From NCBI GenBank assembly GCA_037447655.1, contig JBBHKE010002118.1, positions 1 through 46,314 on the forward strand: a stretch of 46,314 bases of DNA. Direction: 5' to 3'. The notes below the pieces were generated by a model. The model did not search any database. It saw only the letters and a list, made by a program, of their open reading frames with translations, and had not been told where the DNA came from. Made by a program: the position numbers and the translations under genes. Source of the DNA: Zygnema cylindricum (lineage: Eukaryota; Streptophyta; Zygnematophyceae; Zygnematales; Zygnemataceae). Below are positions 20,903 to 30,830 of this stretch, one piece after another; position 1 is the first letter of the stretch; each line of letters starts with the position of its first letter.

Positions 20903-21786
20903 AGAGATAGGGGGAAGAGGATTATCATACTAACTCAAAAGAAAACAATAGTTAATATGCTTGAGATATTTTAGATGGGAAAGGCAAACAGTTGTACCAC
21001 TCCCATTGACTTGAAAAAAGTAAATGATGCGAGTGTAGAAGGAGGAGTGATGATCTTAGATGATCAGATGAGTCCAGAGGAGAGAGAGTTTATGAATTTT
21101 TTACCTATAGACAGGTTATAGGAATTTTAATCTACTTTATGAACTGTACAACACACGACATAGCGAAAGCCATAGGAGTCCTCAGTAGGAGTCTAAACGA
21201 TCATAGGAAGAAAGATTGGGAAGCAGCTAAGAGAGTCATGAGATATCTGGTAGGAACCAAAGAGTATGGTTGCATTTGGGAGGGAAGCACACTGATATCA
21301 CTACTTAGAGTGATGCCAGTTATGGGGATGCACCTATGAGAAGATGCACTTCTGGGGATGTGTTGTATGCGGGGGAAGGTGATTATTGTTAGAGCAGCAA
21401 GCAACAAAAGGTGGTTGCACAGTCTACTATGGAGGATAAGTACATGGCCTTTTGTTTTGCTGTAAAAGAGTTAATATGAGCCAAATCCTTGTTGCAAGAA
21501 TTGGTGTATATGAAGGAGGAAGTGCATGAAGTTTTTTTTGATAATCAAGCTGCCATTCCAATTGCAGCTAATCCAAAGTTGCAGCTAATCCAAAACATTA
21601 TTTCAGAGCTTAAGAAAATGAACCTCCAAGTGAGTTTTGTGATGGAAAAAATTGAGAATAAGATTGTGAATCTTGTATATAGATCTGATGAGGAAATGGT
21701 GGCTGATATGATGACAAAACCTGTGCCCTCTCCCAAATTAAAACATTGCATAGAAAAATATGGACTAAAACTGAAATTAAAATTAG
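20903..21786 (+). pseudogene. E2 connection region and RNase H (shifted)
   Basis: Fragments match E1 in different frames: 'LSRSLNDHRKKDWEAAKRVMRYLVGTK' (about 21185-21265), a WSDASYG-equivalent that is out of frame near 21300, 'STMEDKYMAFCFAVKEL' near 21422, FFDNQAAIPIAANPK near 21533, and ADMMTKPVPSPK near 21701. A short ~14-bp duplication ('AGTTGCAGCTAATCCAAA') lies at about 21570-21596. The pol end is the TAG at 21786-21788, close to the 3' LTR. Confidence 0.82.
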
Positions 21787-21804
21787 ACTATAAAGTGATG
21801 GGAG

Positions 21805-22808
21805 TGTTGAAATTAAAAGATTTCTAGAGTATTTTCTAAGTATAAATATGTTTGTATAAAAAGAAAAAGAAAAGGGCGGACAGCCTGGCTCCACCTCCTC
21901 CCTCTAGCCACCATACTTGCTGTAGTCACTGAAGAATGAGGGTGGTTGAGCCATGGTTGCCTTAGTTCAGCAGATAGGACTAAAGAGTGACTAATTTCAC
22001 TCTCAAGAAAAGTTTGAGTCTGGCAGGACTCGAACCTCCGACCGGTAGAGTACGGCGTAGCCAGTAGCTCTAACCAGTCTGTCGTAGAAGTTCGTTAAGT
22101 TACATATTGTTTGAATAGTATTTAAAGTTGTAACTGGTCTTGTAACCGATTAACTGAAATGTAAACAAAGAAACATATAAGTAGTTAAAGTTTCAGTGCA
22201 GACGTCATTTCGCACGAAACAAATGAATTGGACATTTGTTTCGACGGTCGACATTTAATGTGTGATTTAATCCGACGACACATATCATCGCCAAGATTGC
22301 AGAATGGTCACTTTGGCTTTTATGGACGTGGCGTGACTTGGCGCCGCGTGGAAGGATGACATTTGGTCGCGAGAATTCCAATGAATGTACAGACGAGTTG
22401 AAAAGTGACACGCGTCCACTCATTGGCCTTGTCGTACACAGGCCGTACAAAAATGACATTGGCCGTAGTACCTTTATGTACTTTACATTCATGTGATGGT
22501 TCGTATTTTAGTACATAGGGGTTGTGAGAGGGGCTTAGGACTTAGGAAAATCTGGTAGGTAGTCACCTCTCTCTAAGAGATCTTTGTATTAAATTTGCAT
22601 TTTTGCCGGCTCATAACTTATCGGCTGGTTGGCCGTTCTCAGTGATTCTTTTTGCTACCAACTCAGGGGAGTCCACGCTGCACAAGGGTGGAGTCAAATT
22701 GTCAGTTTTTCTATTAGGGCAGCAGTAGTTGTGGCTTGAAGTGGGTTAGTTAAAAACTATTTAGAGGCTTCCTGTATTCTGTAGTCAATAGAGGACACAA
22801 AATTTCCG
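21805..22808 (+). repeat. E2 3' LTR (~1004 bp)
   Basis: Begins TGTTGAAATTAAAAG after the purine-rich GTGATGGGAG. It ends AATTTCCG where the 5' LTR ends AATTTCA, so the canonical terminal CA is lost. The antisense tRNA-like segment keeps a perfect B box (rc GGTTCGAGTCC) near 22030. Confidence 0.88.
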
Positions 22809-23010
22809 GATTTTGACGTGCTGGATTCTCTTGCCCGGGGGTCGAAAAAAGGAAAAGGTTTAAATTCGTTTACATGACGACAAACATGAAGTACATTCAA
22901 AGTATCGACTTGACTTTTGTTGTACTTTTAAAGAATTGATATTCTCATAAAGAACTGCGTTTTGGGTCAAAACGACAAAATAAAGCAAATACTTTGATAC
23001 ATGAGGACGT
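22809..23010 (+). repeat. Dispersed repeat R1, copy B (right part)
   Basis: Continuation of segment b after the E2 insertion, matching 735-950: 'GATTCTCTTGCCCGGGGGTCGAAAA', then 'GTACATTCAAAGTAT' and a 'TTGAC' block. It confirms that E2 interrupted a pre-existing repeat. Confidence 0.65.
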
Positions 23011-23096
23011 ACCCTAAAAAATAAAAAAAAGTAATCTCGACTATAAATTACAAACCCTATCAGAGTGATTGCACCATCACGTGATAAGCTCTTTAC

Positions 23097-23558
23097 TATT
23101 GTTGTGTATCGGTGAGAATTTGTCGATAACTGATATGGGCATTTTTTCGAGTAGTCAATTATCGATATATATCGGTACGAAGATATATGAACCGAACCTT
23201 CAGATAAACGTATGGCCAATTCACTCAATTGTACGTGTTATTCCCCCGACGCGCCCTACTCACAACCCCTATCAACTGATGTGCATACCAATCAGATCAT
23301 TTGTATAAGCCGAAAATAAAGTAGCAGACATAAGATATGTACAACTTTATTATGGCTCTAGTTAAAACAATGTATCTTTCACGTATGACGCCATGATTTT
23401 GTCCTTTTCTTCCTTGGGATACACTGGAAACATGCCACGTGTACTCCGGACTGAAAGTACAGAAAGTACAAATATATCGATAACGCTGACTGTTCGATAA
23501 CCGATAACTATCGGTATCGGTGTTATCGCGATAATTTTATTACCGATACACAACACGA
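23097..23558. mobile_element. 462-bp hAT-like MITE with 8-bp TSD
   Basis: CTCTTTAC occurs at 23089-23096 and again at 23559-23566, exactly flanking inverted ends. Left end TATTGTTGTGTATCGGT and the reverse complement of the right end TCGTGTTGTGTATCGGT share GTTGTGTATCGGT, and similarity extends inward through 'CGATAAC'. The interior is rich in ATCGATA-type palindromes (23168, 23475, 23495-23530). No transposase is present. An 8-bp duplication is characteristic of the hAT superfamily, so this is best read as a non-autonomous hAT element. Confidence 0.8.
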
Positions 23559-23801
23559 CTCTTTACACGTTTCAAATGCTTTTCGAAAAATGTTGGCGCC
23601 ACAAAATTTAAGGACATTAATGCAGCATCACAAAATTCAAAGTTATTGGCCACAATCTTAAAAGCAACGAAAGTAATTTGTCTTCGACTGTAGTTTTCTG
23701 TCACATTTTGTAGATTCTCCAATGTTTAAAGTTTGAACTGTGGGTACTTATATTTTGTCCATGACTGCCCTTTCCCATATACTTCCTCCAAAGGTACAGT
23801 A

Positions 23802-24018
23802 CACCGTGTATCGCTATTAATGTTAATCATTTTTTTGCCGCTTATAACATCTTTTCTCTTTACACCCCTGTCCAATTTTCAATTTGAAACGGCCAATCGC
23901 AAGCTGAGAATCTTACCTTTCCATCGTCGCCATCATATCCACAATTGGACAAGTGTGCACAGAGAAAAGATGTATTAAGTCGCAAAAAAGCATTTAACAC
24001 TAATAGCGATTCGTGGTG
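23802..24018. mobile_element. 217-bp MITE with CACCGTG termini, TA-flanked
   Basis: Left end CACCGTGTATCGCTATTAATG and right end CACTAATAGCGATTCGTGGTG are inverted repeats, flanked by TA (23800-23801, 24019-24020). The inner inverted layer 'ACATCTTTTCTCTTTACAC' / 'GTGTGCACAGAGAAAAGATG' is well conserved. It is the same length and layout as 3069-3285. Confidence 0.8.
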
Positions 24019-25459
24019 TACTAATGTGGTCTTCCTAAAATTACAAAGGTACTCATAAATTCGTACATTTTGTCGGCGGGTTGTCCTTTCGTATAAAAAA
24101 GTAAAAAACACAAAGAGTGTTGCATTTTTGGCTTTTTCCGACCAAATTCAAGAAACTGGAGCAGTATTATACTATAATTACATGACAAAGTTTGCACGAA
24201 CGTTGAGAAATAATCTTACAGTTTTAGCTGTATGACTGTACGTACATTCAAACAGCCATCCGTACAAACTGTACATTTCTTTCAAAAAAAAAAATCTTTG
24301 ATAAGTGTAATACTTTCTTTTCAGGATCTCAAGAAGACAAAAACCAACCGGCTAACGCCCTCCTTGCCCTACGGTATTATATGTATGGATTTCCACCAAA
24401 AAAACTAAACGACAAAATATTTGCGCTTGGCTAATTGTCAAGATGATAACGCTAGGCATTTATAATCGCCATAACGTTTTTTGACGGTTTTTAGGATTTT
24501 TTTACTTAGAAAACCCTAAAAATCCCTAATAATAACACTTCGGTCGTGAATAACGAGATTCTATTGGTGATTGGTTTTGCTTTTAGGCTTAATGAAAGGA
24601 TACCTGTCATAATGGCGATTATTTTACCCTTAATAATACGTCGTACAGATGAAAGTTTTGTCGACTAACAGTGAAGTTCTATCATACATTTCCGTAAATG
24701 TACGGCAAACTCTACAGACCGGGTCGATTGAGTCAATGTTCCATCACGTAGAGTGTGTAAGCCACGTGTTTTAAATTGATTAGCGCCACGCTAGCTAAGA
24801 TCCGATATTGAGTATATTTCAGATTTTTAGCACCGACAAACTTAGCTTCAAATCTTGACTTGCGTACCATGTTCATGCGTACGAAGTAATCACACGACAA
24901 AAAAAATATACTTTTTGCAAACTTCAGTCTGTACGCCAGCTCATTTTTTAGGGTTTCAGTTTTTGAACATAACGAAAGTCCTTTGAGAGAAATAGTGTGA
25001 CGAACAAAAGTTACAGAAAATAGCGTGACGAGGGAATGTTACGAAATTTCATTTTTATTTTCGGTTGTATTTTGGAAACCGCGTGTCATGTGCAAATCTT
25101 ATGATTTTTCGTTGGTTTTCCATCATGACACGTAGCTCAATCGTCCACCTTCATCGAAGAGGTGGGTTGGCTGTATCTACCAACCCACCAACTCGATGTG
25201 GGTTTGCTGTCACAGAAAAAAATTAAGCGAACTCCTCGCAGATGAACATCCGACAGCTAGTATTACTTCCAAGACCTTCGGAGAGTATCAGCAAGATTGT
25301 CTGTAATGTTGTTTTTCGAAAAAAAACAAAATAGGCGGTACGATTTGGTTCGGAGGGTCGCGGATTCCTGTAACCTACGCCACTTTTCGCCTGATGGAAC
25401 GTCACCCTAAGTTTAATGAGATAATCAGCAGACGCAATAAACGACAAAAATCACACGTG
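24019..25459. other. 1.4-kb stretch without a recognised gene
   Basis: AT-rich, with no convincing ORF or known domain on either strand. Bases 24950-25020 weakly resemble R1 ('TTTTTGAACATAACGAAAG'). The one clear structure is a hairpin at 25161-25189: GGTGGGTTGG, a nine-base loop, CCAACCCACC. Confidence 0.5.
25161..25189. other. Perfect 10-bp stem hairpin
   Basis: GGTGGGTTGG (25161-25170) pairs exactly with CCAACCCACC (25180-25189) around loop CTGTATCTA. GC-rich in an AT-rich setting; function unknown. Confidence 0.65.
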
Positions 25460-25464
25460 GAAAT

Positions 25465-26447
25465 TGTTGTCCATAGCTTATTTTAGCCATGGATTACTCA
25501 CGGAAACACCCACAGACTACCTCAAAAACAGCTGTGTTTCAGACGACACAGATTACTCCACAATAAACAAAATGATCTCAAACTGCACCAATATGCAGTA
25601 TATCATATACACTGTAAACTCTCAAAGTTACAGCCAAATCCACCAAGGCATCTAGAAGATATAAGCTCCAGAGTTTCCCAAAATGTAGTTGACAGCTTCA
25701 CAAACTAGCCACTTAGACTGTCACAGAATCTTACAGAGATACTGGAATACAATGAAACTTCACACACATATAGATTCTATATCATAGAATAACTCCACAA
25801 AGTTTCACATGAAAGCACCAATCAGAGTGATCACACCAACAGGTCAAAGATGCAGAAAACAGTATGCCATAGCTTTGATTAACTTGACTGCGATACATAA
25901 AATAATCTAAGTCCTGCAAGTTATACTCAGAGTACGGAGGCATACCAGCCGTACTGTATCTACTCTAATAAAATAATTAGTCAAAAGGACAAACCTATGT
26001 TGTACATAATATTTACACCGTACTCTTCGTATGTCAGAAACCAAACTACCACTGAGCAACTACTAAGCTACCACTACCGTACAATCATCATTACTCGAGA
26101 TCTATCCTAGTCATATTATCCGCAGCTGCGCTGGCTGCGCTGGCTACGCTTGTCCGTACGGATCATACAAATAGCCGCAGCTATGTTGACTTAACTGCGT
26201 CGCAGCTCCGCAGTACTGGCGGCGCCTATTCCAACATTTCGTTTATTTTACATCGGATCGCTTCGCGATCCGCCGTCCATTTGTCACAGCTTGTTCACAC
26301 CACTCAATGAGTATTTTACGTCACTTTAATTATATCAATCCGTTCGCTCCCCCAATCCGTGAATCTATTCAAACCTCCATATTAAATCCAGTTAGCAGTT
26401 ACGGGCAAACTGTCTCGTACGCACGAAACTGACTTTTCAAAACAACA
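25465..26447 (-). repeat. E3 3' LTR (983 bp)
   Basis: Read on the minus strand it begins TGTTGTTTTGAAAAGTC (26447) and ends GCTATGGACAACA (25465). A polypurine tract on the minus strand (26448-26463, AAATTTTCGGGGGAG) precedes it. It is homologous to 6373-7345. Confidence 0.85.
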
Positions 26448-27301
26448 CTCCCCCGAAAATTTAGTTTCGTGCACCCTAAAAAAAATATGCAGCGTGTAGT
26501 GCATGTTGCTATGCTGCGCTAGTTTGACATCGCAGCGCAGTATGAATACAAAGTGCAGCGTGTACTGCTATGCTGCTACGCTGCGCTATTTTGACACCGC
26601 AGCTCTAGTAGCTGCTCCTTTCACCCTTAACTTCCTCCTCATAGCCTCATCTATTGAGAACTAAAGCTTTCAATTTCAACACTCCCCTAAAGCTTTAGAC
26701 TTAGTAGTCCATGCAGATATTTCTACCCTAATGGAAATACAAACAAAATGTAGAACGTAGAATATTTAGAGATAAAAAATTCTCTATTAACCATTTCTTA
26801 ATTCCTATGAATTTTACAGGCTAACAGAATTTAATATTGTCCCCTAACCGCTCCCCCTATGCCATAAAATGTCAATTTGACCCGTTAAAAAAAATAATGA
26901 TATAACACCTCTCTAGTAACTCTGAATTCCACCCGTAATCATCACCTACTCTTATGATCAGTATTTTTCAAAAATATTTATCTCCTACCCACTTTCATCA
27001 AACAATTGTTTACCTTCCCCCTATCAAATACTTCCACGTCATCCGCTGCGTTGCTACGCTGCGTCACTGCTTCACGATGCGAACTGCTTCCGATGATTCA
27101 CCACTGTTTCCGCTACCTCCGTCGTTTTCAGAAATACATAAATAAGACCTTTTTTTTTTTTCTTTTCAACTAACTCAACAAGAAATAACATTAAATCTAA
27201 AATCCTACCAAAAATATTAAATGTCAAAAGGAGCTAAGACATGCCCGTAATATAAGTTTTTCCAAAATTAAGATTTCTCTAAATTCACGTTCTCCAGAAA
27301 A
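26448..27301 (-). other. E3 internal region, non-coding part
   Basis: 26448-26720 matches E4 6120-6372 in reverse and contains the twice-repeated GC-rich 'TGCGCTA..TTGACATCGCAGC' motif. On the minus strand 'AAGCTTTAGGGGAGTGTTGAAA' near 26680-26700, read in pieces, looks like a second polypurine tract plus LTR-like start, hinting at an older nested LTR junction. 26720-27301 is AT-rich with no recognised gene. Confidence 0.45.
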
Positions 27302-27985
27302 TCATTTCTCCTGTTCTCTTCTCTTAATCACTTTTTGAGCATGCTTTCTTCTGTTCTTGATCCTTTGAATATTACATCTTCTCTTTGTTTTCTTCATTAT
27401 CTTTTGTCTTTTCTGAAAATTTTCATTTCTGTCACAGTTTTCTATTCGTTTAATGTCAAAAATATTAATTTTCTGTTTTCCCTCTATGTTTTTCTTCGTA
27501 GATTTGCTGTTCCCATTAACTTCATTCATCCCGAAAATTTTAATTTTGATTCTTCTTCTTTGTAGCTGCACTCTTTTCCTTCTATTTTCTAATCTTATAT
27601 TTCTAACGTTTGCATTTTTATTACATTTTTCATTCCCACAAACTTCTTTTCTCGATCCAATTTTCTGAACAGTTTTTCTTAGTTCTTCTCTTAGTTCATC
27701 AATTTCCACATTCTCCTTATTTCTAGTTTCTGCTTCTGAGTGTCCATCTCTTCCGTCAACTCCTCTTGCTTCAGATAACAAACTTTCTTGTAGGCAATTT
27801 TCACTCACCGATTTGTCATCTGATAAGGTCACAAAAATCGTGTCCTTCTCTCTTTCTTCCTTTTTCCTTACTTCAATAAATTCTTCCTCCTGTAACTCTT
27901 TGGTACCCACCAATCTGTTGTCGGGACAAGGGACAGTCACCAAATCCTTTGCTGTCACCTTCTTCTCCTCATTCCGAAACAACAT
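27302..27985 (-). CDS. Highly charged ORF in E3 (227 codons), unknown
   Basis: An uninterrupted minus-strand frame starts MLFRNEEKKVTAKDLV and is rich in K, R, E and N. The middle has a heptad-like EIDELREELRKTVQKI that could form a short coiled coil. The C-terminal half is strongly basic (NRRKRVQLQRRRIKIKIFG; IKNRRKHAQKVIKRREQ), as in nucleic-acid-binding tails. It lies downstream of the decayed gag in a +1-type frame relation, where protease and integrase would normally be. I recognise no domain. The opposite strand is very pyrimidine-rich, so a long purine-biased frame could persist by composition alone; coding status is uncertain. Confidence 0.4.
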   Translation of the reverse strand: MLFRNEEKKVTAKDLVTVPCPDNRLVGTKELQEEEFIEVRKKEEREKDTIFVTLSDDKSVSENCLQESLLSEARGVDGRDGHSEAETRNKENVEIDELREELRKTVQKIGSRKEVCGNEKCNKNANVRNIRLENRRKRVQLQRRRIKIKIFGMNEVNGNSKSTKKNIEGKQKINIFDIKRIENCDRNENFQKRQKIMKKTKRRCNIQRIKNRRKHAQKVIKRREQEK

Positions 27986-27989
27986 AGAA

Positions 27990-28660
27990 GGTCAGTAGGT
28001 AAATAAATTTGTCAACACACTGTGTATGTCTTTTATCATTGGTCGAGTTTTGTCTCTCACTCACGAGAGCACTCGATTCCTTTCTTGTTGGGGTTCGAAC
28101 TAGGGTGTTGTCCCATCCATCTCTGAATTTCCCTGTAACACATGCACTTTTATATGATGGACATACCCTGAAGGTATGTCCTGAATCATTACAGTAAAAA
28201 CAATTCTTTGGCCGATCTCCGAACTCACTATTACCTTTAAATTTCTGAAACTAAGACTTAGATTCCTTTATATTCCTTTCACTTGATAAAACCTTTTTAT
28301 TAGCCTCTTCATCTAGAATAACTCGTCTAGCTTCAGTTACGCTCCACTCATTTTTATCAATTAAGGTCAATCGATCTAGTGCACCCTTATATTCTTTGGG
28401 TAGACTTCTCATTAACAAGATAGCTTGTTGAGCATCTGTAAAAAATCACCCTGCCAAATCATTTTTCTGCAAATAATACTTGTAAGTCAATATAGTGTTT
28501 CTCCATACTACCTCCTACATATTTGTGTTCAACAATTTTGGTAACACTACTAAGCCAATGATATAAAGACATCTTTGCATACATACATTCTTAGCTCTTC
28601 CATAATTCAGCTGCCTTTTTAGAACTTAGGTATGACATTACCAAATCCTCAGTCAAGGAC
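27990..28660 (-). pseudogene. gag: E3 gag remnant with CCHC zinc knuckle
   Basis: Minus-strand translation gives copia Gag blocks: LVMSYLSSKKAAELWKS then a stop, KYVGGSMEKHYIDLQVLFA then a stop, a frameshift, then LLMRSLPKEYKGALDRLTLI and EWSVTEARRVILDEEA (UBN2-type). A zinc knuckle C-FY-C-NDSG-H-TFRV-C (CX2CX4HX4C) lies at about 28160-28205. The N-terminal part is missing because the truncated 5' LTR joins directly at about 28665. It resembles E1/E2 Gag only at family level. Confidence 0.75.
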
Positions 28661-28665
28661 AAACT

Positions 28666-29407
28666 AGCAACTTAGACTGTTCACAGAATCTTACAGAGAT
28701 ACTGGAATACAATGAAACTTCACACACATATAGATTCTATATCATAGAATAACTCCACAAAGTTTCACATGAAAGCACCAATCAGAGTGATCACACCAAC
28801 AGGTCAAAGATGCAGAAAACAGTATGCCATAGCTTTGATTAACTTGACTGCGATACATAAAATAATCTAAGTCCTGCAAGTTATACTCAGAGTACGGAGG
28901 CATACCAGCCGTACTGTATCTACTCTAATAAAATAATTAGTCAAAAGGACAAACCTATGTTGTACATAATATTTACACCGTACTCTTCGTATGTCAGAAA
29001 CCAAACTACCACTGAGCAACTACTAAGCTACCACTACCGTACAATCATCATTACTCGAGATCTATCCTAGTCATATTATCCGCAGCTGCGCTGGCTGCGC
29101 TGGCTACGCTTGTCCGTACGGATCATACAAATAGCCGCAGCTATGTTGACTTAACTGCGTCGCAGCTCCGCAGTACTGGCGGCGCCTATTCCAACATTTC
29201 GTTTATTTTACATCGGATCGCTTCGCGATCCGCCGTCCATTTGTCACAGCTTGTTCACACCACTCAATGAGTATTTTACGTCACTTTAATTATATCAATC
29301 CGTTCGCTCCCCCCATCCGTGAATCTATTCAAACCTCCATATTAAATCCAATTAGCAGTTACGGGCAAACTGTCTCGTACGCACGAAACTGACTTTTCAA
29401 AACAACA
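28666..29407 (-). repeat. E3 5' LTR, truncated (742 bp)
   Basis: Matches 25684-26447 nearly base for base (for example 'CCGCAGCTGCGCTGGCTGC' at 29080 and 26120). It lacks the inner ~215-240 bases that the 3' LTR has. The loss must include the PBS and the start of gag, consistent with one deletion spanning the LTR/gag boundary. Confidence 0.85.
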
Positions 29408-29412
29408 GAAAT

Positions 29413-29600
29413 TCCATTGCCGAAGCTTGGAGTAGAAGCTCAGAAGGATGCTCATAGTAATGCTAAAAATACCGGTTCTGAACAAAATGGATCCATGAGA
29501 GATTGAGATTCCATTCAAATTGGCGTATCTGATATCGCCATTGATCCAAATATCGGTTACCGTGAATGATGTCTACTACTTTGGAGCTTTCGATACCGCA
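29413..29600. other. Short spacer, no feature seen
   Basis: Unique-looking sequence right of E3 with 'ATATCGCCATTGATCC' and 'ATATCGGTTACC'; no gene. Confidence 0.4.
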
Positions 29601-29818
29601 CACCGCGAATCGCTATTAGCGTTAACAAATATTTAGTGCCAAAGAACAATTAGTGTGATTAACGCTAAATTGGGAATTTGGGGGTTTTGAAAAAAATCAG
29701 TCACTCTAATTGGTTTTTTAAGGTTTTTTTAAATAGAATTAATCACTCTTTTTAAGAATTTGGGTAAAATTTAGGGGCGCCGAATCACCGTGATTAATGC
29801 TAATAGCGATTATCAGTG
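29601..29818. mobile_element. 218-bp MITE, divergent interior
   Basis: The ends CACCGCGAATCGCTATTAGCG and GCTAATAGCGATTATCAGTG are inverted and belong to the CACCGTG family. The interior differs from the 217-bp copies and is built from 'ATTAGTGTGATTAACGC' and 'TCACTCTAATTGG' type blocks. The flanks read TACCGCA on both sides (29594-29600 and 29819-29825), a possible 7-bp duplication, unlike the TA seen for other copies. Confidence 0.65.
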
Positions 29819-30139
29819 TACCGCAATTAAACCGACATGTTGGAGCATCAACAATCGCCAATTGGTCTTCAAAAAGAAAGGCTGTGTGCCCATGTCTTAC
29901 ACTAAGGGTTTTCTTAAGTCGCTTTCACACAGAAAAGGGACTTGCAACGAGAAAATCGTATGCCGTAGGCAAGAATCAAAGTCCATTTTGAGCCCTCTTA
30001 AAATTTTGAACCCTCTTAAAATTTTGAACGTACTCAAATTTGGCTATACTAACTTTTCAACCCACTTCCACGTCAGGCCACCTCATCATCACACTTATAA
30101 TAAAAGCGACTCGCAACCGGATTTTTATTTGAAGTAGTA
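29819..30139. other. Spacer with small tandem repeat
   Basis: No supported gene. An 18-bp unit, 'CCTCTTAAAATTTTGAA', is repeated in tandem at about 29994-30029. A 115-codon frame crossing this region shows no recognisable domain. Confidence 0.4.
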
Positions 30140-30830
30140 GTCCATTGACGAATAAGAAAAAGCTATTACACGCATCAAACGTTTTAGAAAAGTTTTGCAC
30201 GAGGGACGTTGTTTTTTTCCCTGGTCGTCACGAGCATGTATTTAGGAAAATGACAAGCATGTACGCGCAAAATTTTGCAGGGGGTCCGACCTCCTCTTCC
30301 ATTTGTTTATCCTTTGCAAAATTTTACGTCGTCCTCTTCTCTCCCCCTTTTCCTCACTCGACCGCTCCTCTTACTCTCTTATCTTAATGCAATACAACAA
30401 TAATGGTATTAAATGAAATAACTTTTTTTTTTTTTTTTTTACTTCCTTTGGTTGTAGTTTCATGGCATATTGAATGATAAAGGGATAAAAAAAAGAAATC
30501 GGGAAGTCATGGCTGAAATTTTACGTACTAAAGACGTCACACGGTAGCATGACTTCGTAATGTTACAAAACCAGAAACATCTCCAATGTCACAAAAAAAA
30601 CGACGTCTACAACCATCGCCGTTTTTTTTTTAAGTTATCAATTTTAAAAGGTTTCATAGTCGTCTACAGTTTGCTTTGTAATCCGTCGCCCTTTTGTATA
30701 AGTCTACAAGCGTTACATATTGAAAGAAACAGAGGCCTAAGTAACGAGTTCGTTCTCGGACATAGGAACACTTTGAAAATTACAACGAAAAATCTACGCT
30801 AAAATCCAAAGTAACATTCCAAATTTTATG
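30140..30830 (-). repeat. Dispersed repeat R1, inverted copy D
   Basis: Reverse-complement similarity to 60-660: 'AGCATGACTTCGTAATG' near 30547, 'CATCTCCAATGTCACAAAAA' near 30580, and the gaggaagt/CTCTTCTCTCCC pyrimidine block near 30333, which mirrors 'GGGGAGAGGCGACGA' near 497. It includes poly-T at 30422-30440. Confidence 0.5.

Larger units (their letters stand above)
16482..22808 (+). mobile_element. Ty1/copia LTR retrotransposon E2, degenerate
   Basis: A 6.3-kb relative of E1 with the same order: LTR, half-tRNA PBS, gag, protease, integrase, RT, RNase H, LTR. The target duplication GATTT is present at 16477-16481 and 22809-22813, and R1 sequence continues across the site, which fixes the boundaries. 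There are many in-frame stops and shifts (17572, 18052, 18153, 18697, 19053, 19390, 19856, 20648, 20900 and others), so it is older or less constrained than E1. Protein identity to E1 is high in RT (for example LLSLAAAEDME.HQMD shared). Confidence 0.93.
25465..29407 (-). mobile_element. Minus-strand LTR element E3 without visible pol
   Basis: The boundaries are fixed by the target duplication GAAAT at 25460-25464 and 29408-29412 and by TGTTGT..ACAACA ends. The 3943-bp element has a full 3' LTR (25465-26447), an internal region with a decayed copia-type gag and a charged 227-codon ORF, and a 5' LTR truncated at its inner end (28666-29407). No protease DSG, integrase DDE, YVDD or RNase H motif was found. 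It is related by LTR to E4 at 5730-7345. It resembles a non-autonomous, gag-bearing derivative. Confidence 0.85.

Noticed and set aside
27335-27668. Plus-strand frames opposite the charged E3 ORF
   Set aside because: They are hydrophobic shadows of the purine-rich minus strand and oppose the orientation of the element.
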